36,534 bases of DNA. Source: a virus. The notes under the pieces are model-generated. The model worked only from the letters and a program-made list of their open reading frames with translations. It made no database searches and had not been told where the DNA came from. Where the stretch lies: the IMG/VR virus record IMGVR_UViG_3300048834_001270, positions 1-36,534 of that record; one strand, given 5' to 3'. Shown here piece after piece: positions 7,923 to 16,748 of the stretch. Position 1 is the first letter of the stretch; every line of letters starts with the position of its first letter. A program made the position numbers and the translations under genes.

Positions 7923-10900
7923 ATGAAGACAACCGTCGTATTGCCCCTGCTAGCCATCGCACGCGGGTTCATCCTTTCGATGCTCTGCTGGGCAGCTCAA
8001 GCGGCCGAACCAGAGTCAAGGCCAGTTAGGCAGGTCGCCGAGCCACCTGCGGCAAGCGCACCGAGGGACGAAGCTTTGGAACGCCCGTTGGCTGCGGTGC
8101 AGCGGTGGTCCGCCGTCCCCGCCCTCGGGCCTGCGTCGGCCCTGCGCCCAGCTCCCAACTCGGCCGTCGATGCCGAGGAATCCGCCGAGCTTTCCGAGAT
8201 CTATCGTCTGGTCCGCGAAGCCACGGAGGCGGTGCCTCCTCAAGCCGAGGACTGGGGCATCCGAGTGCGGGCCATCGAGTTCGAGCAACGCATTGCCCTG
8301 GAGGATTTCCTCACCAAGCATCCCAATTCCACCTGGGCTCCCGACCTTCATGTGCAGTTAGGCAAGATCGGGTCACGGCGGGGCAACTATACCAGGGCGC
8401 TAACGCACTTCCATGCGGCTTATGAAGCGACCAAAGCCATGCAGGATGAACCCGGGCCCGGCATCGCGGCGGAGGCGGCCGAGGGATTGGCATGGCTGCT
8501 GGCGCTTACCGGCCGTATCGCCGAATACCGGGCCCTGGCGACGGAATACTGGGGTGCGCGACCGGTTCGGCCATCCGGCGACTGGGGGCGAGCGCAGGAA
8601 CTGGCGAGTTGGGCCGAACGATACCCGAGCGAGGCCTACAAGTGCGGTCTGTACGGTCTGGATCAGCTCGGCCAACTGACCCAGCCTGGCAAGTACGATT
8701 CGACCGCTCTGGTCGAAACCGAATCGTCACCGGCTGGCTTTTCCATCGCGGAGCTTCTGCGTGTAGGTGAGAAGGTGGGTCTTCGACTTCGAGCGGTGGG
8801 CATCCCCGACTTCGAGAATCTGCCGATCCCGGCGGTCATCCACTTGGGAGTCGACCACTACATCGTTGTTCGGGAGCGACGTGGGGCGTTTGTGGAAGTG
8901 CTCGATCCGGTTCGGTTTGGACCGCGCTGGCTAACGATTCCGGAACTGGCGGCGGACGCCACCGGGGCGGCGATCGTGGCGGCCGACGCGCCGCTAACGG
9001 GAACCATTCCGCTGCCGGCCGACGACGCGGATGCGCTACGAGGTCGTTGCCATCAACCACTTCCACCCGATCACGACGACCAGTCGTGTCCTGAGGACGA
9101 TCCCTGCTGTCCAGACGGTTCCCCCGGCGGAGGAGGGGGTGGCGGTAGTTCAGGACGTGGGGGAAGCGGTTGTATCGGTTGCCGGTCGGCCGTCAGCGAT
9201 GGCCACGGCATGGTGACTTGGCGCGTGAGCGAGCCCTACCTGAACGTTTGGCTGGTCGACACCCCTTTGGTGTACAGGTCCGCCATCGGACCCGACGTGG
9301 TGCTTCAAGTCAGCGTGACCGAACGTTTCGGCACCAACGTCGTGGATGGTCTACCGCGCTATGGTGCCAGCCTCGGCGGGGGGGCTTCGGGCAGCACTTG
9401 GACCTGTTCCTGGTTTTCCTACGTGGTTGTCGATCCCAGCGGCAACCAGGTGGATGTGATGCTCCGAAGCGGGGGCTGGGCCACCTTCACCTATGCCGCC
9501 GGGGCCACGAACAGCGCGGTGAACTTCCTTCACAACGCCCGGCTCGAAAAGAACGCCGCCGGGACGGCCGCCACTCTGTACCGGCTGAGGGAGAGCAACG
9601 GGCGCGTGATCGAGTACAGCGCAAACATCGACGGCGTCTTCTACATGAGCTCGCTGCGCGACACGGCGAGCGGCCCGGCCGTCGTGTTTGGCTACCAGGA
9701 TGGATACCTCAGGCAGGTAACCGCGGCCGATGGTGCTGTCTTCACGTTGAACCGATTCGCTGGAAGCCAGTACTTCTACCGCAACGTGACGAACGTCGCG
9801 ACCTCGTACGGGCAGACGGTCACCTTCGCCAATACCAATGGCCCCTTGCTCTCCATCACGGACCCTGCGGGCATCGTATCGTCCTTCAATTACTCCGCGG
9901 GTGACTACAGCGCGGACACGGCGGTGACCACCCCCTACGGCACGACCGTCTTCTCCATCCTCGGAGAAAACGGCGTTCATGGGATCTTCGACCGCACGAC
10001 TCGGATCACCCATCCGGACGGGGTTCAGGAGTTCTACGGCAAGATCAACATCTACGGTCTCGGCAATTGGCCGGCGTTCTCCGTTACCCCGACGAACACG
10101 CCGCTTCAGTCGACATTGGACACTGGAACGCGCCACGAGCGCAACACGTTCTACTGGAACCGGCAGCAGTTCCTTGGGCTGGAGAGCCTGCCGCTCGCCG
10201 ATTTTAATTGGCCCAGTCACCTCAAGCGCGCCCGTACCCGCCATTGGCTGGCCTCCACCTGGGCGGGCTATACCCATTTCGGCGGCGGCGCGATTTCCTG
10301 GGAGCAGGCGCCCAGCCCGGACGCCGGAACGACCGAGGGCCAGGTCACCTTCTTCAACTACACGGGCAAGCCCAACGCCACCTCCCAAGGCAACCAGGTG
10401 CTCCCGGCCGTCGAGGCGCGGGTGATGCCCGATGGCTCCACGTGGTACAGTGAGACCACCCGGAACTCCGTCGGCCGGCCCACCGCCGTGACGGAGAAGT
10501 GGAACGACGGTTGGACCACGTACACCCGCAGTCGGAGCACACAGTATGACACCAATGGTCTAGATGTTGTCAGGAACCAGGATTTCGACGGCGCCGTCAC
10601 CGGCTTCTACTATGCACCAGCCCGCCCGGGGTTGCCAGAGCGCGCCACCAATGCCCTCGGGGAAGTCACCTACGTTGTCTACGACGCCTCGAACCGCGTG
10701 TCGACGATTCAAACCCCCGCCGGGCTCCTGACCACTCGAACGTACTTCGCCGGCAACCACGCCGACAACAACCAGCGCTGGCGGTTGGATCGAAGCGTGG
10801 ATTCTAACGTGTCCTCCGGCGTCCCGATCGCCACGAATCTCTACACTTGGTTGACCGGGAACGTTCGCACCGAGACCGACCCCAGAAATCTGACGCGCAC

Positions 10901-13691
10901 CTTCATCTTCGACGGGTTGAATCGTCTGACGCGAATCGACTACAACTCGGATTCCTCCTACGAGGTCTTCGCCTACACCAACGGCGTTGGAACCAAGCTC
11001 TTGGATCGGACGTACCACCGGGACCGCGGTGGATTTGTCCGAACCTGGCAGTACGACAGCCTGCGGCGCGTGACGGCCGAGACCGATCCGCTCGGACGGG
11101 TGAAGTACCTCGAGTATTGCGACTGCGGCGATCAGCCTCGCACGGTGGTGGAGGCGTACGGCACCGCGCTGGCGCGCACCACCACATTCGTTTACGACAC
11201 ACAGGGCAACCTCCGCACCAACAACCTTCCCGAGGGCTCCTCGGTCCTGTTCACGTACGACCCGCTCCAAAGAGTCCGAGTGCGTACCGACAGCTTCGAG
11301 TCGGTGACCAACGTCTACGACAACCTCGGACGGCTGGTGGTCGCCTCGAACGCCCTCGGGCGCATTCAAGGCCAGGGGTACGACGCGGCTGGTCGCGTCA
11401 CCACGCAGACCAACGCCAACGGGGTTGCCCTTGTCATGAGCTACGATGCGGCGGGCCGTCTGCGCACTCGCACCGCCCCGGACGGTGGCGTCGAAAGCTG
11501 GGGTTACAGCACGAACATCGTAGGGCCGACGCGATACACCAACCAGATCGGGAAGTTGACGCAGTTTGCGTATGATCCCCGCGGGCTGAGGACGAACGAG
11601 ATCCAAGTCGGCGTCTGGACAAACTCGTTCGGATACGCCCCGGTCGGAGACCTGGTCACCCTGTCGGATGGCAAGTCCCAGACCACGACGTGGGTGTATG
11701 ACCGCGACGGCCGGGTGAAAGAGAAGTGGTACCAGGGGCAACCAAATCCGGACCTGATTTACACCTACGACGCACTGGGGCGGCTCAGCTTCCGATTCAC
11801 CCGCACCGGCACGGGTGCGAGCACGAACGGATACCACACCGGCTACACCTACGACTCGGTCGGCAACGTGACCTATGTCGACTACCCCGCCGGTACGACG
11901 GACCTCCAGTTCGCCTACGACGCGCTGTATCGGCTGACGAACATGGTCGATGCCGTCGGAACGACTCGGTACACCTACACGCTGGGTGGCGGCAATGAGA
12001 TCGTGGCCGAGGATCCAGCCTTTTGGACCAGCGCCAAGGTCACCGTAACCAACCGCCTCGGGCGCCGCGTGGGCTTGGGGGTTCAGCAGCCGAGCGGCGT
12101 TTGGAATCAGGCCCACAGCTACACCAGCGGTCGGCTGGGGAGCATCGCCAGCCCCCCTGGGACCTTCACCTACGCCTACAGCCCAGCCAGCGGGAGCGGC
12201 TTTGCAGCGCGGCTCGTTCAAAAGCTGACCCTTCCGACCACGAGCTACATCACGAACGCCTACGACAGCGTGGGCCGCGTGACGAGCACTCAGCTCCGCA
12301 CCAGCGCCGCGTCGGTCCTGAATCAGCACGAATACCTGTACAATGCCGCCGGCCAACGGATGGTGGGCACGCACACCAACGCCTCCATGTCGGCCTGGAA
12401 TCGGCGTATCGGGTACAGCTATGACAATGCCGCGCAGTTGGTGACGGCGTGGACGACCAACTCCAGCGGGGTCCAGGTTGCCGCGGAGTGCTGGGGGTAC
12501 CTTTACGATCCGGCGCAGAACCTCAACCAGCGTACCAACAACGCCTCTGGCTCCAGCATCAGCACCTTCACGGTCAATGCCCTCAACCAGCAGACCGTCG
12601 CACTCGGGAATGCGCAGACCTTCGACCGTCGCGGCAATCTCACGGCCTACAGCAACCGGACGCTGACCTACGATGCCGAGAACCAGTTGATCCAGTACGA
12701 GATCTCCGCCGCTTATCGAACCGTGTTCGGGTACGACGGCAGGAGACGCTTGCGCACCCGGACCGAGTACAACTGGAACGGCGCGTCGTGGAGCTTCGCC
12801 TCCCAGACCCGCTACCTCTACGACGGGATGCGAGTGGTGCAGGAGCGGGACAACAGCAACACCCCGACTGTGGCCTACACCCGAGGACCGGACCTCAGCG
12901 GCACGCTTGAAGGCGCCGGCGGCATCGGAGGACTGCTCTCCCGGAGCCGCTGGAACGGTTCAGCATGGTCGACCAATCACTTCTACCATGCCGACAGCAA
13001 CGGCAACGTCAGCTACCTGGTGAATGATTCCCAGGGCCACGGTGCCAGCTACAAGTACGGCCCGTACGGGGCCACGCTGGCGACCAGTTCCGGGACGCTA
13101 AGCGCCTCGGACAACATCTACCGGTTCAGCAGCAAGGAGGTGATAACGGTCGACGCAGTCTACTACTACGGATACCGATTCTACGACCCGGCAAGGCAGG
13201 TTTGGTTCAACAGAGACCCCCTGATGGAGGGAGGTGGGATGAATTTGTATGCCGTTGTTGCTAACGACCCCATCGGGCTAATCGATCCATTTGGACGGTT
13301 GGCGGAGAGTCCAATAACCGTGTCGCTCAAACTCGCCTGCAGGGGGGGCGCTCGGGTGTTCCCGGGCATAGGCACGGCAATCATTGTTGGAGAGATCGGG
13401 ACCGCTGGAATCAAACTAGGAACCGACCTCCTCTATCCCGACCCCGGATCCTCGCCAGCGCCCCTACCCCCAGAAGTCCAGAAGCGAAGAGACGCGTGCA
13501 AGAGACCCCTTCTAAAGCCACAGCCGCCGGCGCAGTGCGGACCTCGGCGAGAGGACTATACCAGGGCGAAGCAAGAATGTATTAACGAGTGCATCGAACT
13601 GCTACCCACCAAGGATGACGGGTTTGAGTTTTTTAATTGTGTGAATGATTGCATGGAGCGGAAGGGCTTCGGAAGTGGTGTTCCTCACTGA
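7923..13691 (+). CDS. Secreted RHS-repeat protein with N-terminal C39-like peptidase domain
   Basis: The protein has 1922 residues. The start is supported by a signal peptide (residues 1-27, hydrophobic core and AQA/A cleavage site) rather than by a ribosome site. Domains in order: Pro/Ala-rich linker to about 85; helical, TPR-like segment at about 90-210; C39-like papain-fold segment at about 225-350 with a possible triad C241 (YKCGLYGL), H312 (LGVDHYIVV) and D328 (VEVLDPV); Gly/Cys linker at about 375-425; many YD repeats to about 1740; the RHS core (YYGYRFYDPA, WFNRDPL, NLYAVVANDP). The last ~130 residues after DPFGR are the variable tip and end with a twin CX3C pattern. The usual C39 oxyanion Gln six residues before the Cys is not seen, so activity is uncertain. 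RHS shells are known to encapsulate toxic tips. This gene runs against all neighbouring phage genes and replaces the tail-tube region. Confidence 0.9.
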   Translation: MKTTVVLPLLAIARGFILSMLCWAAQAAEPESRPVRQVAEPPAASAPRDEALERPLAAVQRWSAVPALGPASALRPAPNSAVDAEESAELSEIYRLVREATEAVPPQAEDWGIRVRAIEFEQRIALEDFLTKHPNSTWAPDLHVQLGKIGSRRGNYTRALTHFHAAYEATKAMQDEPGPGIAAEAAEGLAWLLALTGRIAEYRALATEYWGARPVRPSGDWGRAQELASWAERYPSEAYKCGLYGLDQLGQLTQPGKYDSTALVETESSPAGFSIAELLRVGEKVGLRLRAVGIPDFENLPIPAVIHLGVDHYIVVRERRGAFVEVLDPVRFGPRWLTIPELAADATGAAIVAADAPLTGTIPLPADDADALRGRCHQPLPPDHDDQSCPEDDPCCPDGSPGGGGGGGSSGRGGSGCIGCRSAVSDGHGMVTWRVSEPYLNVWLVDTPLVYRSAIGPDVVLQVSVTERFGTNVVDGLPRYGASLGGGASGSTWTCSWFSYVVVDPSGNQVDVMLRSGGWATFTYAAGATNSAVNFLHNARLEKNAAGTAATLYRLRESNGRVIEYSANIDGVFYMSSLRDTASGPAVVFGYQDGYLRQVTAADGAVFTLNRFAGSQYFYRNVTNVATSYGQTVTFANTNGPLLSITDPAGIVSSFNYSAGDYSADTAVTTPYGTTVFSILGENGVHGIFDRTTRITHPDGVQEFYGKINIYGLGNWPAFSVTPTNTPLQSTLDTGTRHERNTFYWNRQQFLGLESLPLADFNWPSHLKRARTRHWLASTWAGYTHFGGGAISWEQAPSPDAGTTEGQVTFFNYTGKPNATSQGNQVLPAVEARVMPDGSTWYSETTRNSVGRPTAVTEKWNDGWTTYTRSRSTQYDTNGLDVVRNQDFDGAVTGFYYAPARPGLPERATNALGEVTYVVYDASNRVSTIQTPAGLLTTRTYFAGNHADNNQRWRLDRSVDSNVSSGVPIATNLYTWLTGNVRTETDPRNLTRTFIFDGLNRLTRIDYNSDSSYEVFAYTNGVGTKLLDRTYHRDRGGFVRTWQYDSLRRVTAETDPLGRVKYLEYCDCGDQPRTVVEAYGTALARTTTFVYDTQGNLRTNNLPEGSSVLFTYDPLQRVRVRTDSFESVTNVYDNLGRLVVASNALGRIQGQGYDAAGRVTTQTNANGVALVMSYDAAGRLRTRTAPDGGVESWGYSTNIVGPTRYTNQIGKLTQFAYDPRGLRTNEIQVGVWTNSFGYAPVGDLVTLSDGKSQTTTWVYDRDGRVKEKWYQGQPNPDLIYTYDALGRLSFRFTRTGTGASTNGYHTGYTYDSVGNVTYVDYPAGTTDLQFAYDALYRLTNMVDAVGTTRYTYTLGGGNEIVAEDPAFWTSAKVTVTNRLGRRVGLGVQQPSGVWNQAHSYTSGRLGSIASPPGTFTYAYSPASGSGFAARLVQKLTLPTTSYITNAYDSVGRVTSTQLRTSAASVLNQHEYLYNAAGQRMVGTHTNASMSAWNRRIGYSYDNAAQLVTAWTTNSSGVQVAAECWGYLYDPAQNLNQRTNNASGSSISTFTVNALNQQTVALGNAQTFDRRGNLTAYSNRTLTYDAENQLIQYEISAAYRTVFGYDGRRRLRTRTEYNWNGASWSFASQTRYLYDGMRVVQERDNSNTPTVAYTRGPDLSGTLEGAGGIGGLLSRSRWNGSAWSTNHFYHADSNGNVSYLVNDSQGHGASYKYGPYGATLATSSGTLSASDNIYRFSSKEVITVDAVYYYGYRFYDPARQVWFNRDPLMEGGGMNLYAVVANDPIGLIDPFGRLAESPITVSLKLACRGGARVFPGIGTAIIVGEIGTAGIKLGTDLLYPDPGSSPAPLPPEVQKRRDACKRPLLKPQPPAQCGPRREDYTRAKQECINECIELLPTKDDGFEFFNCVNDCMERKGFGSGVPH

Positions 13692-13709
13692 ACTTTCTCC
13701 CGTTCCCAA

Positions 13710-13952
13710 ATGAGATCTGAAGTCGCACACCACTTGGCTCAGAGGTTGTCGAGAGTTCAAACTGAACTTAATAATACCCTGAGATATGTCGAGGAGCATT
13801 GCGATCGCGAGGAGTTCTTGACGCTCCGGAAAGCGATTGGTACTGCCATGGCGGAGATTCACCTCGAGGTCTTGTCGCCGATATACCGGGATTACCCTGC
13901 ACTGGAACCTGAGGCACTGCGAAGACCCTCTGGACCCAGTCGAAATGGATAG
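13710..13952 (+). CDS. Small helical protein directly downstream of the RHS gene (candidate partner/immunity)
   Basis: The protein has 80 residues and starts 18 bp after the RHS stop on the same strand, so it is probably co-transcribed. No good Shine-Dalgarno sequence is seen. The sequence is mostly helical and acidic/basic mixed: LAQRLSRVQTELNNTLRYVE, then EEFLTLRKAIGTAMAEIHLE, then LSPIYRDYPAL. It resembles a small conserved family of about 70-80 residues that I recall as stand-alone hypothetical proteins (E-E-F-x-x-[LY]-R-x-A-[IV]-G...M-x-E-I-x-L-E). No enzymatic motif is visible. The position after an RHS tip is where immunity genes sit, so an immunity role is an inference from location only. 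Confidence 0.6.
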   Translation: MRSEVAHHLAQRLSRVQTELNNTLRYVEEHCDREEFLTLRKAIGTAMAEIHLEVLSPIYRDYPALEPEALRRPSGPSRNG

Positions 13953-14404
13953 GCGCATCCTCGATTCTGTGATCGAGAACGCCGCGCCGTTTGGCCCAAC
14001 AGAGATCCGCTGAAGGAACAGGGGGAGGTATCAAACCTTACGCCTTTGCTGCCAACGAGCCCGTCGGACACGTTGATTCCTTTGGGCGGAAGGGCTTCGA
14101 GGCTCGACTGGAGAAGACGCTCCCACGGGAGCCCGAGCCCACCGTGGCGGTTGCGCTCGATGTTCTCCTCGATGACCACCGGCACGTAGACCAGGTGGGC
14201 GGCGACGCCGTCGCGGGCGGAGGCGGGAATCTCAAAACTGGCGATCTGCCAGACGATCATCACCACGCCCGCACCTTTCAGGGCCGCCTCGCGGCCGGGC
14301 GTGCGGTCGTAGGCCCCGTCATCGAGCAGCACGGGAACACCGGCCATCGACGGGTGCGCGACGAGGGCGGCTTTCACCGCGGGTTGGATCTCCCAGAGGT
14401 TCAT
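13892..14404 (-). CDS. Tail terminator/completion-like gene, 3' end replaced by RHS sequence
   Basis: The ATG at 14404 overlaps the stop of the upstream gene as ATGA. Only the first ~105 residues (MNLWEIQPAV ... SSLEAL) look like a phage protein: an N-terminal helix, then beta strands (VVMIVWQIASFEI, HLVYVPVVIEENIERN) and a final helix. This architecture and the position after the HK97-gp10-like gene fit a tail terminator or completion protein of the DUF1834/gp37 kind, but the family assignment is weak. From about 14089 down to the stop at 13892 the frame is antisense to the displaced RHS tip, so the last ~65 residues are junk fused at the insertion junction. The product is probably non-functional. 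Confidence 0.5.
   Translation of the reverse strand: MNLWEIQPAVKAALVAHPSMAGVPVLLDDGAYDRTPGREAALKGAGVVMIVWQIASFEIPASARDGVAAHLVYVPVVIEENIERNRHGGLGLPWERLLQSSLEALPPKGINVSDGLVGSKGVRFDTSPCSFSGSLLGQTARRSRSQNRGCAYPFRLGPEGLRSASGSSAG
13977..14090 (+). pseudogene. Displaced, frameshifted RHS core tip
   Basis: The plus strand encodes ERRAVWPNRDPLKEQ in one frame and then GGGIKPYAFAANEPVGHVD and SFGR in the next frame. Together these are the RHS core signature (W-x-N-R-D-P-L...G-G-x-N-x-Y-x-F-x-x-N-x-P-x-x-x-x-D-x-x-G). The frame change falls at the GGGGGAGG run at about 14020-14027. The second RHS core signature in this element differs from that of the intact gene, so it is a remnant of another RHS tip, of the kind left by tip exchange. 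It ends where phage sequence resumes at about 14090. Confidence 0.65.
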
Positions 14405-15123
14405 TTCTTGAGGCCGGACGTTCGAGCCGCGGAGTTCGTGGCCTTCTCGATCGAGGCGAGTATGGCTTGGCGACGGGCGCCCATAGCGTTGGAGAGGACG
14501 CGGTCGACGTAGGCGTCCCCGGCCCACTCCGAACGGTTCTTCATCTTCACCGACGGGTTCATGGAACCGGTGCGATCCTCGACCGTCCCGGTGACGGCAT
14601 GCTGGAGGAGCCACTCCGGGACGTTCCCGCCGAGGCGGGTCACCGTGGGCACCCAGCCGCCCTTGGCGCGGCCGACGTGGGTCTGGGCCTCGCGGATGTA
14701 GTCGCGGACCTGCGGGGCATCCGGCGTGGCGACCTTCGCGGAGCGGGTCACCCGACCGCGCTTGTCACGGCGCGAGCGGTGGAGTTCCGCGGAGAACGGC
14801 AGGACCTGGAAGCCAGCGAAGCCGCCCTGCTTGAAGCGCGAGAACACGACTTCGAGGCCGGCGTAATCGCGTTTGCGGATCAGCTTCTTGATGCTGGGAG
14901 CTTCGAAGTCCGAGGCCCGGATCGGCGTGACCGCCCGTCGGATGTCGCGGGCCACGGCCTTGCGACCCTGCGCCCGCGTCCCCGGCGGCGTGAACTGAAC
15001 GAGCTTCCGACCGAGCAGCATCGACTGCTGCCGGACCGCGCCACGGGCGTCCTTTCCGAGCGTGAGGACGTACCGGGTGACGGCATCGTTGAACCCGTGG
15101 GCGTTGACCGTCAGATCAAGCAC
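14401..15123 (-). CDS. Head-tail connector / minor tail protein (HK97 gp10-like)
   Basis: The protein has 240 residues, starts with GTG at 15123 and overlaps the upstream gene by 8 bp. It is basic, with many Arg/Lys residues. It begins with hydrophobic/helical sequence (GFNDAVTRYVLTLGKDARGA) and has the segment LVQFTPPGT, which matches the conserved [LV]-x-x-x-T-P-x-x-T/G of HK97-gp10-like and related phage head-tail connector proteins. The C-terminal half is helical and rich in Ala/Arg (DAYVDRVLSNAMGARRQAIL). It lies between the putative head-tail stopper and the truncated terminator-like gene, the expected place in siphophage head-tail joining clusters. Confidence 0.6.
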   Translation of the reverse strand: MLDLTVNAHGFNDAVTRYVLTLGKDARGAVRQQSMLLGRKLVQFTPPGTRAQGRKAVARDIRRAVTPIRASDFEAPSIKKLIRKRDYAGLEVVFSRFKQGGFAGFQVLPFSAELHRSRRDKRGRVTRSAKVATPDAPQVRDYIREAQTHVGRAKGGWVPTVTRLGGNVPEWLLQHAVTGTVEDRTGSMNPSVKMKNRSEWAGDAYVDRVLSNAMGARRQAILASIEKATNSAARTSGLKK

Positions 15124-15457
15124 GGGCCACCTCCACGGTGAAGCGAATCAGGAGGTTGTGGGGCGAATCCTCGACCGCCACCACGCGGAAACTGCGACCA
15201 TTCGAGTCCGTGAGTTCGTCGCCGACGGCGATCTGGGTGTCTGCGAGGTCGGAGCGGAGGATGTGGAGGCTGTCCTCCGAACGTTCCTCCGCCCCGAACG
15301 CGTACTCGCCCTCGGCTGCCGGCCGGGCCTTGAAGCCCGGCTGGTGATCCGCCAGCGCACGGAACAGCAGGCCGCTCCGGACGTGAGTCACGGTACGACC
15401 GCGAACCGCGAGCTGGGACTGAATCCCAGCCATGCGTGCCTGTTCGGTCAGCGTCAC
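15116..15457 (-). CDS. Putative head-tail joining (stopper/adaptor) protein
   Basis: The protein has 113 residues. The GTG start at 15457 overlaps the previous stop as GTGA. The N-terminus is helical (EQARMAGIQSQLAVRG) and the C-terminal half is a small beta barrel-like segment: ILRSDLADTQIAVGDELTD, then RSFRVVAVEDSPHNLLIRFT. The wording 'I..GD.....G..[FY].V..v.......l..f.v' is characteristic of phage head-tail joining proteins (lambda gpFII / HK97 gp7-like). Assignment rests on this pattern and on position two genes after the capsid protein. Confidence 0.55.
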   Translation of the reverse strand: MTLTEQARMAGIQSQLAVRGRTVTHVRSGLLFRALADHQPGFKARPAAEGEYAFGAEERSEDSLHILRSDLADTQIAVGDELTDSNGRSFRVVAVEDSPHNLLIRFTVEVARA

Positions 15458-15666
15458 GGGGTTTCGGCTGGCTTGGCCTTCTTGGGCTTGGTGGTGGCGA
15501 GGCGCTGGTGCTCGGCGAGCAGCCAGGCCACATCGCGGTTGCGCCGAGCGAGACGGCGAATCCGGGAGTCCCGGCCCTTCTCGCCCTGCGCCCGCGTGAG
15601 GTGCTTGAGGTCGATGGCGGTCAGCGCCACCGGCTCGGGGTATGGGTCAACCTTGGGAGTGCTCAT
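15454..15666 (-). CDS. Small basic protein after the capsid gene
   Basis: The protein has 70 residues, starts with ATG at 15666 and is coupled to the next gene by GTGA. It is rich in Lys/Arg (RDSRIRRLARRNRDVAWLLAE) with a Lys/Pro C-terminal tail (TTKPKKAKPAETP). Family not recognised. A small gene in this slot between capsid and head-tail joining genes is common in siphophages and may help capsid decoration or joining, but nothing in the sequence shows this. Confidence 0.55.
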   Translation of the reverse strand: MSTPKVDPYPEPVALTAIDLKHLTRAQGEKGRDSRIRRLARRNRDVAWLLAEHQRLATTKPKKAKPAETP

Positions 15667-15689
15667 GGCGTGGTGGCCGTGCGCAGCAC

Positions 15690-16715
15690 TTAGCCGTTGG
15701 TGCGGATGCAGACGGCCCCGACGCGGTTGGCCGTGCCCAGCACGAGGTTCCAGTTGGCGATGGTGCCCAGCTCCGCGTTGCTGGGGCTTTCCGCGGCCGG
15801 GGTCCCGACCCACTTCATGCCGTTCAGGTGCAGCACGAACCGGGTCCGGTCGTAGATGATCTCGTTGTTGAGCCCGAACTTCTTCTCCATCTGGAGCGCG
15901 GCCACGTCGACCACGTCGGTCTTCTGCGGCTTCTCCCCCTTGGCGATGATCCCCTTGGCCAGCAGGTAGGTGTCGTACACGAACCCGTTGGTGGTGCCGG
16001 CGCGCACCAAGGCCTCCGAAGTGTAGATGGGGATGCCGCGGTAGGTGCGGATGGTCCAAGGCCCGTGAGAGGCCTTGTCGAAGCTGGTCTCGTCGGCCAG
16101 TTCGAGCGCGGCGAGGATGGTCGGATGGAGCCAGAGGGCGCCGTCCATGAGGTCATCGGCGAGCTCGCCCATAAGGCTCTTGGCCTGGATGAACAGCTCG
16201 ATGCCCATGAGCTGGGCCGAGGTGGCATCGGTGCCGGACTCGTCGAAGGCATCGACCCGGACCGGCTTCAGGGGAGCCGCCACGCCGGAGGCACCGGTGG
16301 AACCGAAGGCCCCGCGGACCATCGCGAGCAGGGTCTTCTGGCGCTGCTTGAGCCGGCGCTGCGCCATCTGAGCGACGATCTCGCCGACGGGCTCCTCGCC
16401 GGACAGTTGGGCGGCGAACGCCGTGGCCGAGCTCTTGCAGACCCGGTTGCAGGCGACGGCCTTCATCTGGCCGCTGGTGATCTTGTTGTCGACCGTGGGC
16501 TCGGCGTTCTCGACCTGGATCTCGTCGTCCTGGTCGGTGATGTCCTTGAAGAACGGGATGGTGGCGACTTCACCAGGACCGGACGCGAGTTCGGTGGCCT
16601 TGGGGTTGTCGACCACCACTCCGGAGTTCAGGAGCGTGGGAAACGTGGCCTGCTTCTCCCGCATCGTCTGAAGCCAGATGTCGGGAATCCACAGATCGCT
16701 GATGGTGGTGGGCAT
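15690..16715 (-). CDS. Major capsid protein
   Basis: The protein has 341 residues and starts with ATG at 16715. It begins with a P-x-[IL]-x-D-[LI]-W-x-P-D-[IV]-W segment (ISDLWIPDIW) and continues with FPTLLNSGVVV, VATIPFFKDITDQDDE and DDLMDGALWLHPTILAALE. It ends with the beta-rich WNLVLGTANRVGAVCIRTNG. This profile matches HK97-fold coat proteins of the 'major capsid protein' families found behind S49 protease/scaffold pairs: pole-to-pole beta strands, conserved [LF]-H-P. Length (340 aa) is normal. It lies 33 bp downstream of the scaffold-like gene and precedes the head-tail joining genes. The mature start after protease cleavage cannot be deduced. Confidence 0.8.
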   Translation of the reverse strand: MPTTISDLWIPDIWLQTMREKQATFPTLLNSGVVVDNPKATELASGPGEVATIPFFKDITDQDDEIQVENAEPTVDNKITSGQMKAVACNRVCKSSATAFAAQLSGEEPVGEIVAQMAQRRLKQRQKTLLAMVRGAFGSTGASGVAAPLKPVRVDAFDESGTDATSAQLMGIELFIQAKSLMGELADDLMDGALWLHPTILAALELADETSFDKASHGPWTIRTYRGIPIYTSEALVRAGTTNGFVYDTYLLAKGIIAKGEKPQKTDVVDVAALQMEKKFGLNNEIIYDRTRFVLHLNGMKWVGTPAAESPSNAELGTIANWNLVLGTANRVGAVCIRTNG

Positions 16716-16748
16716 GTTCGTGAGTGGCTGAGGTTCGGGAGACGGGGT

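Noticed and set aside
10560-12374. Minus-strand open frame of 604 codons inside the RHS gene
   Set aside because: Antisense of clear YD repeats; its apparent repetitiveness mirrors the RHS repeats.
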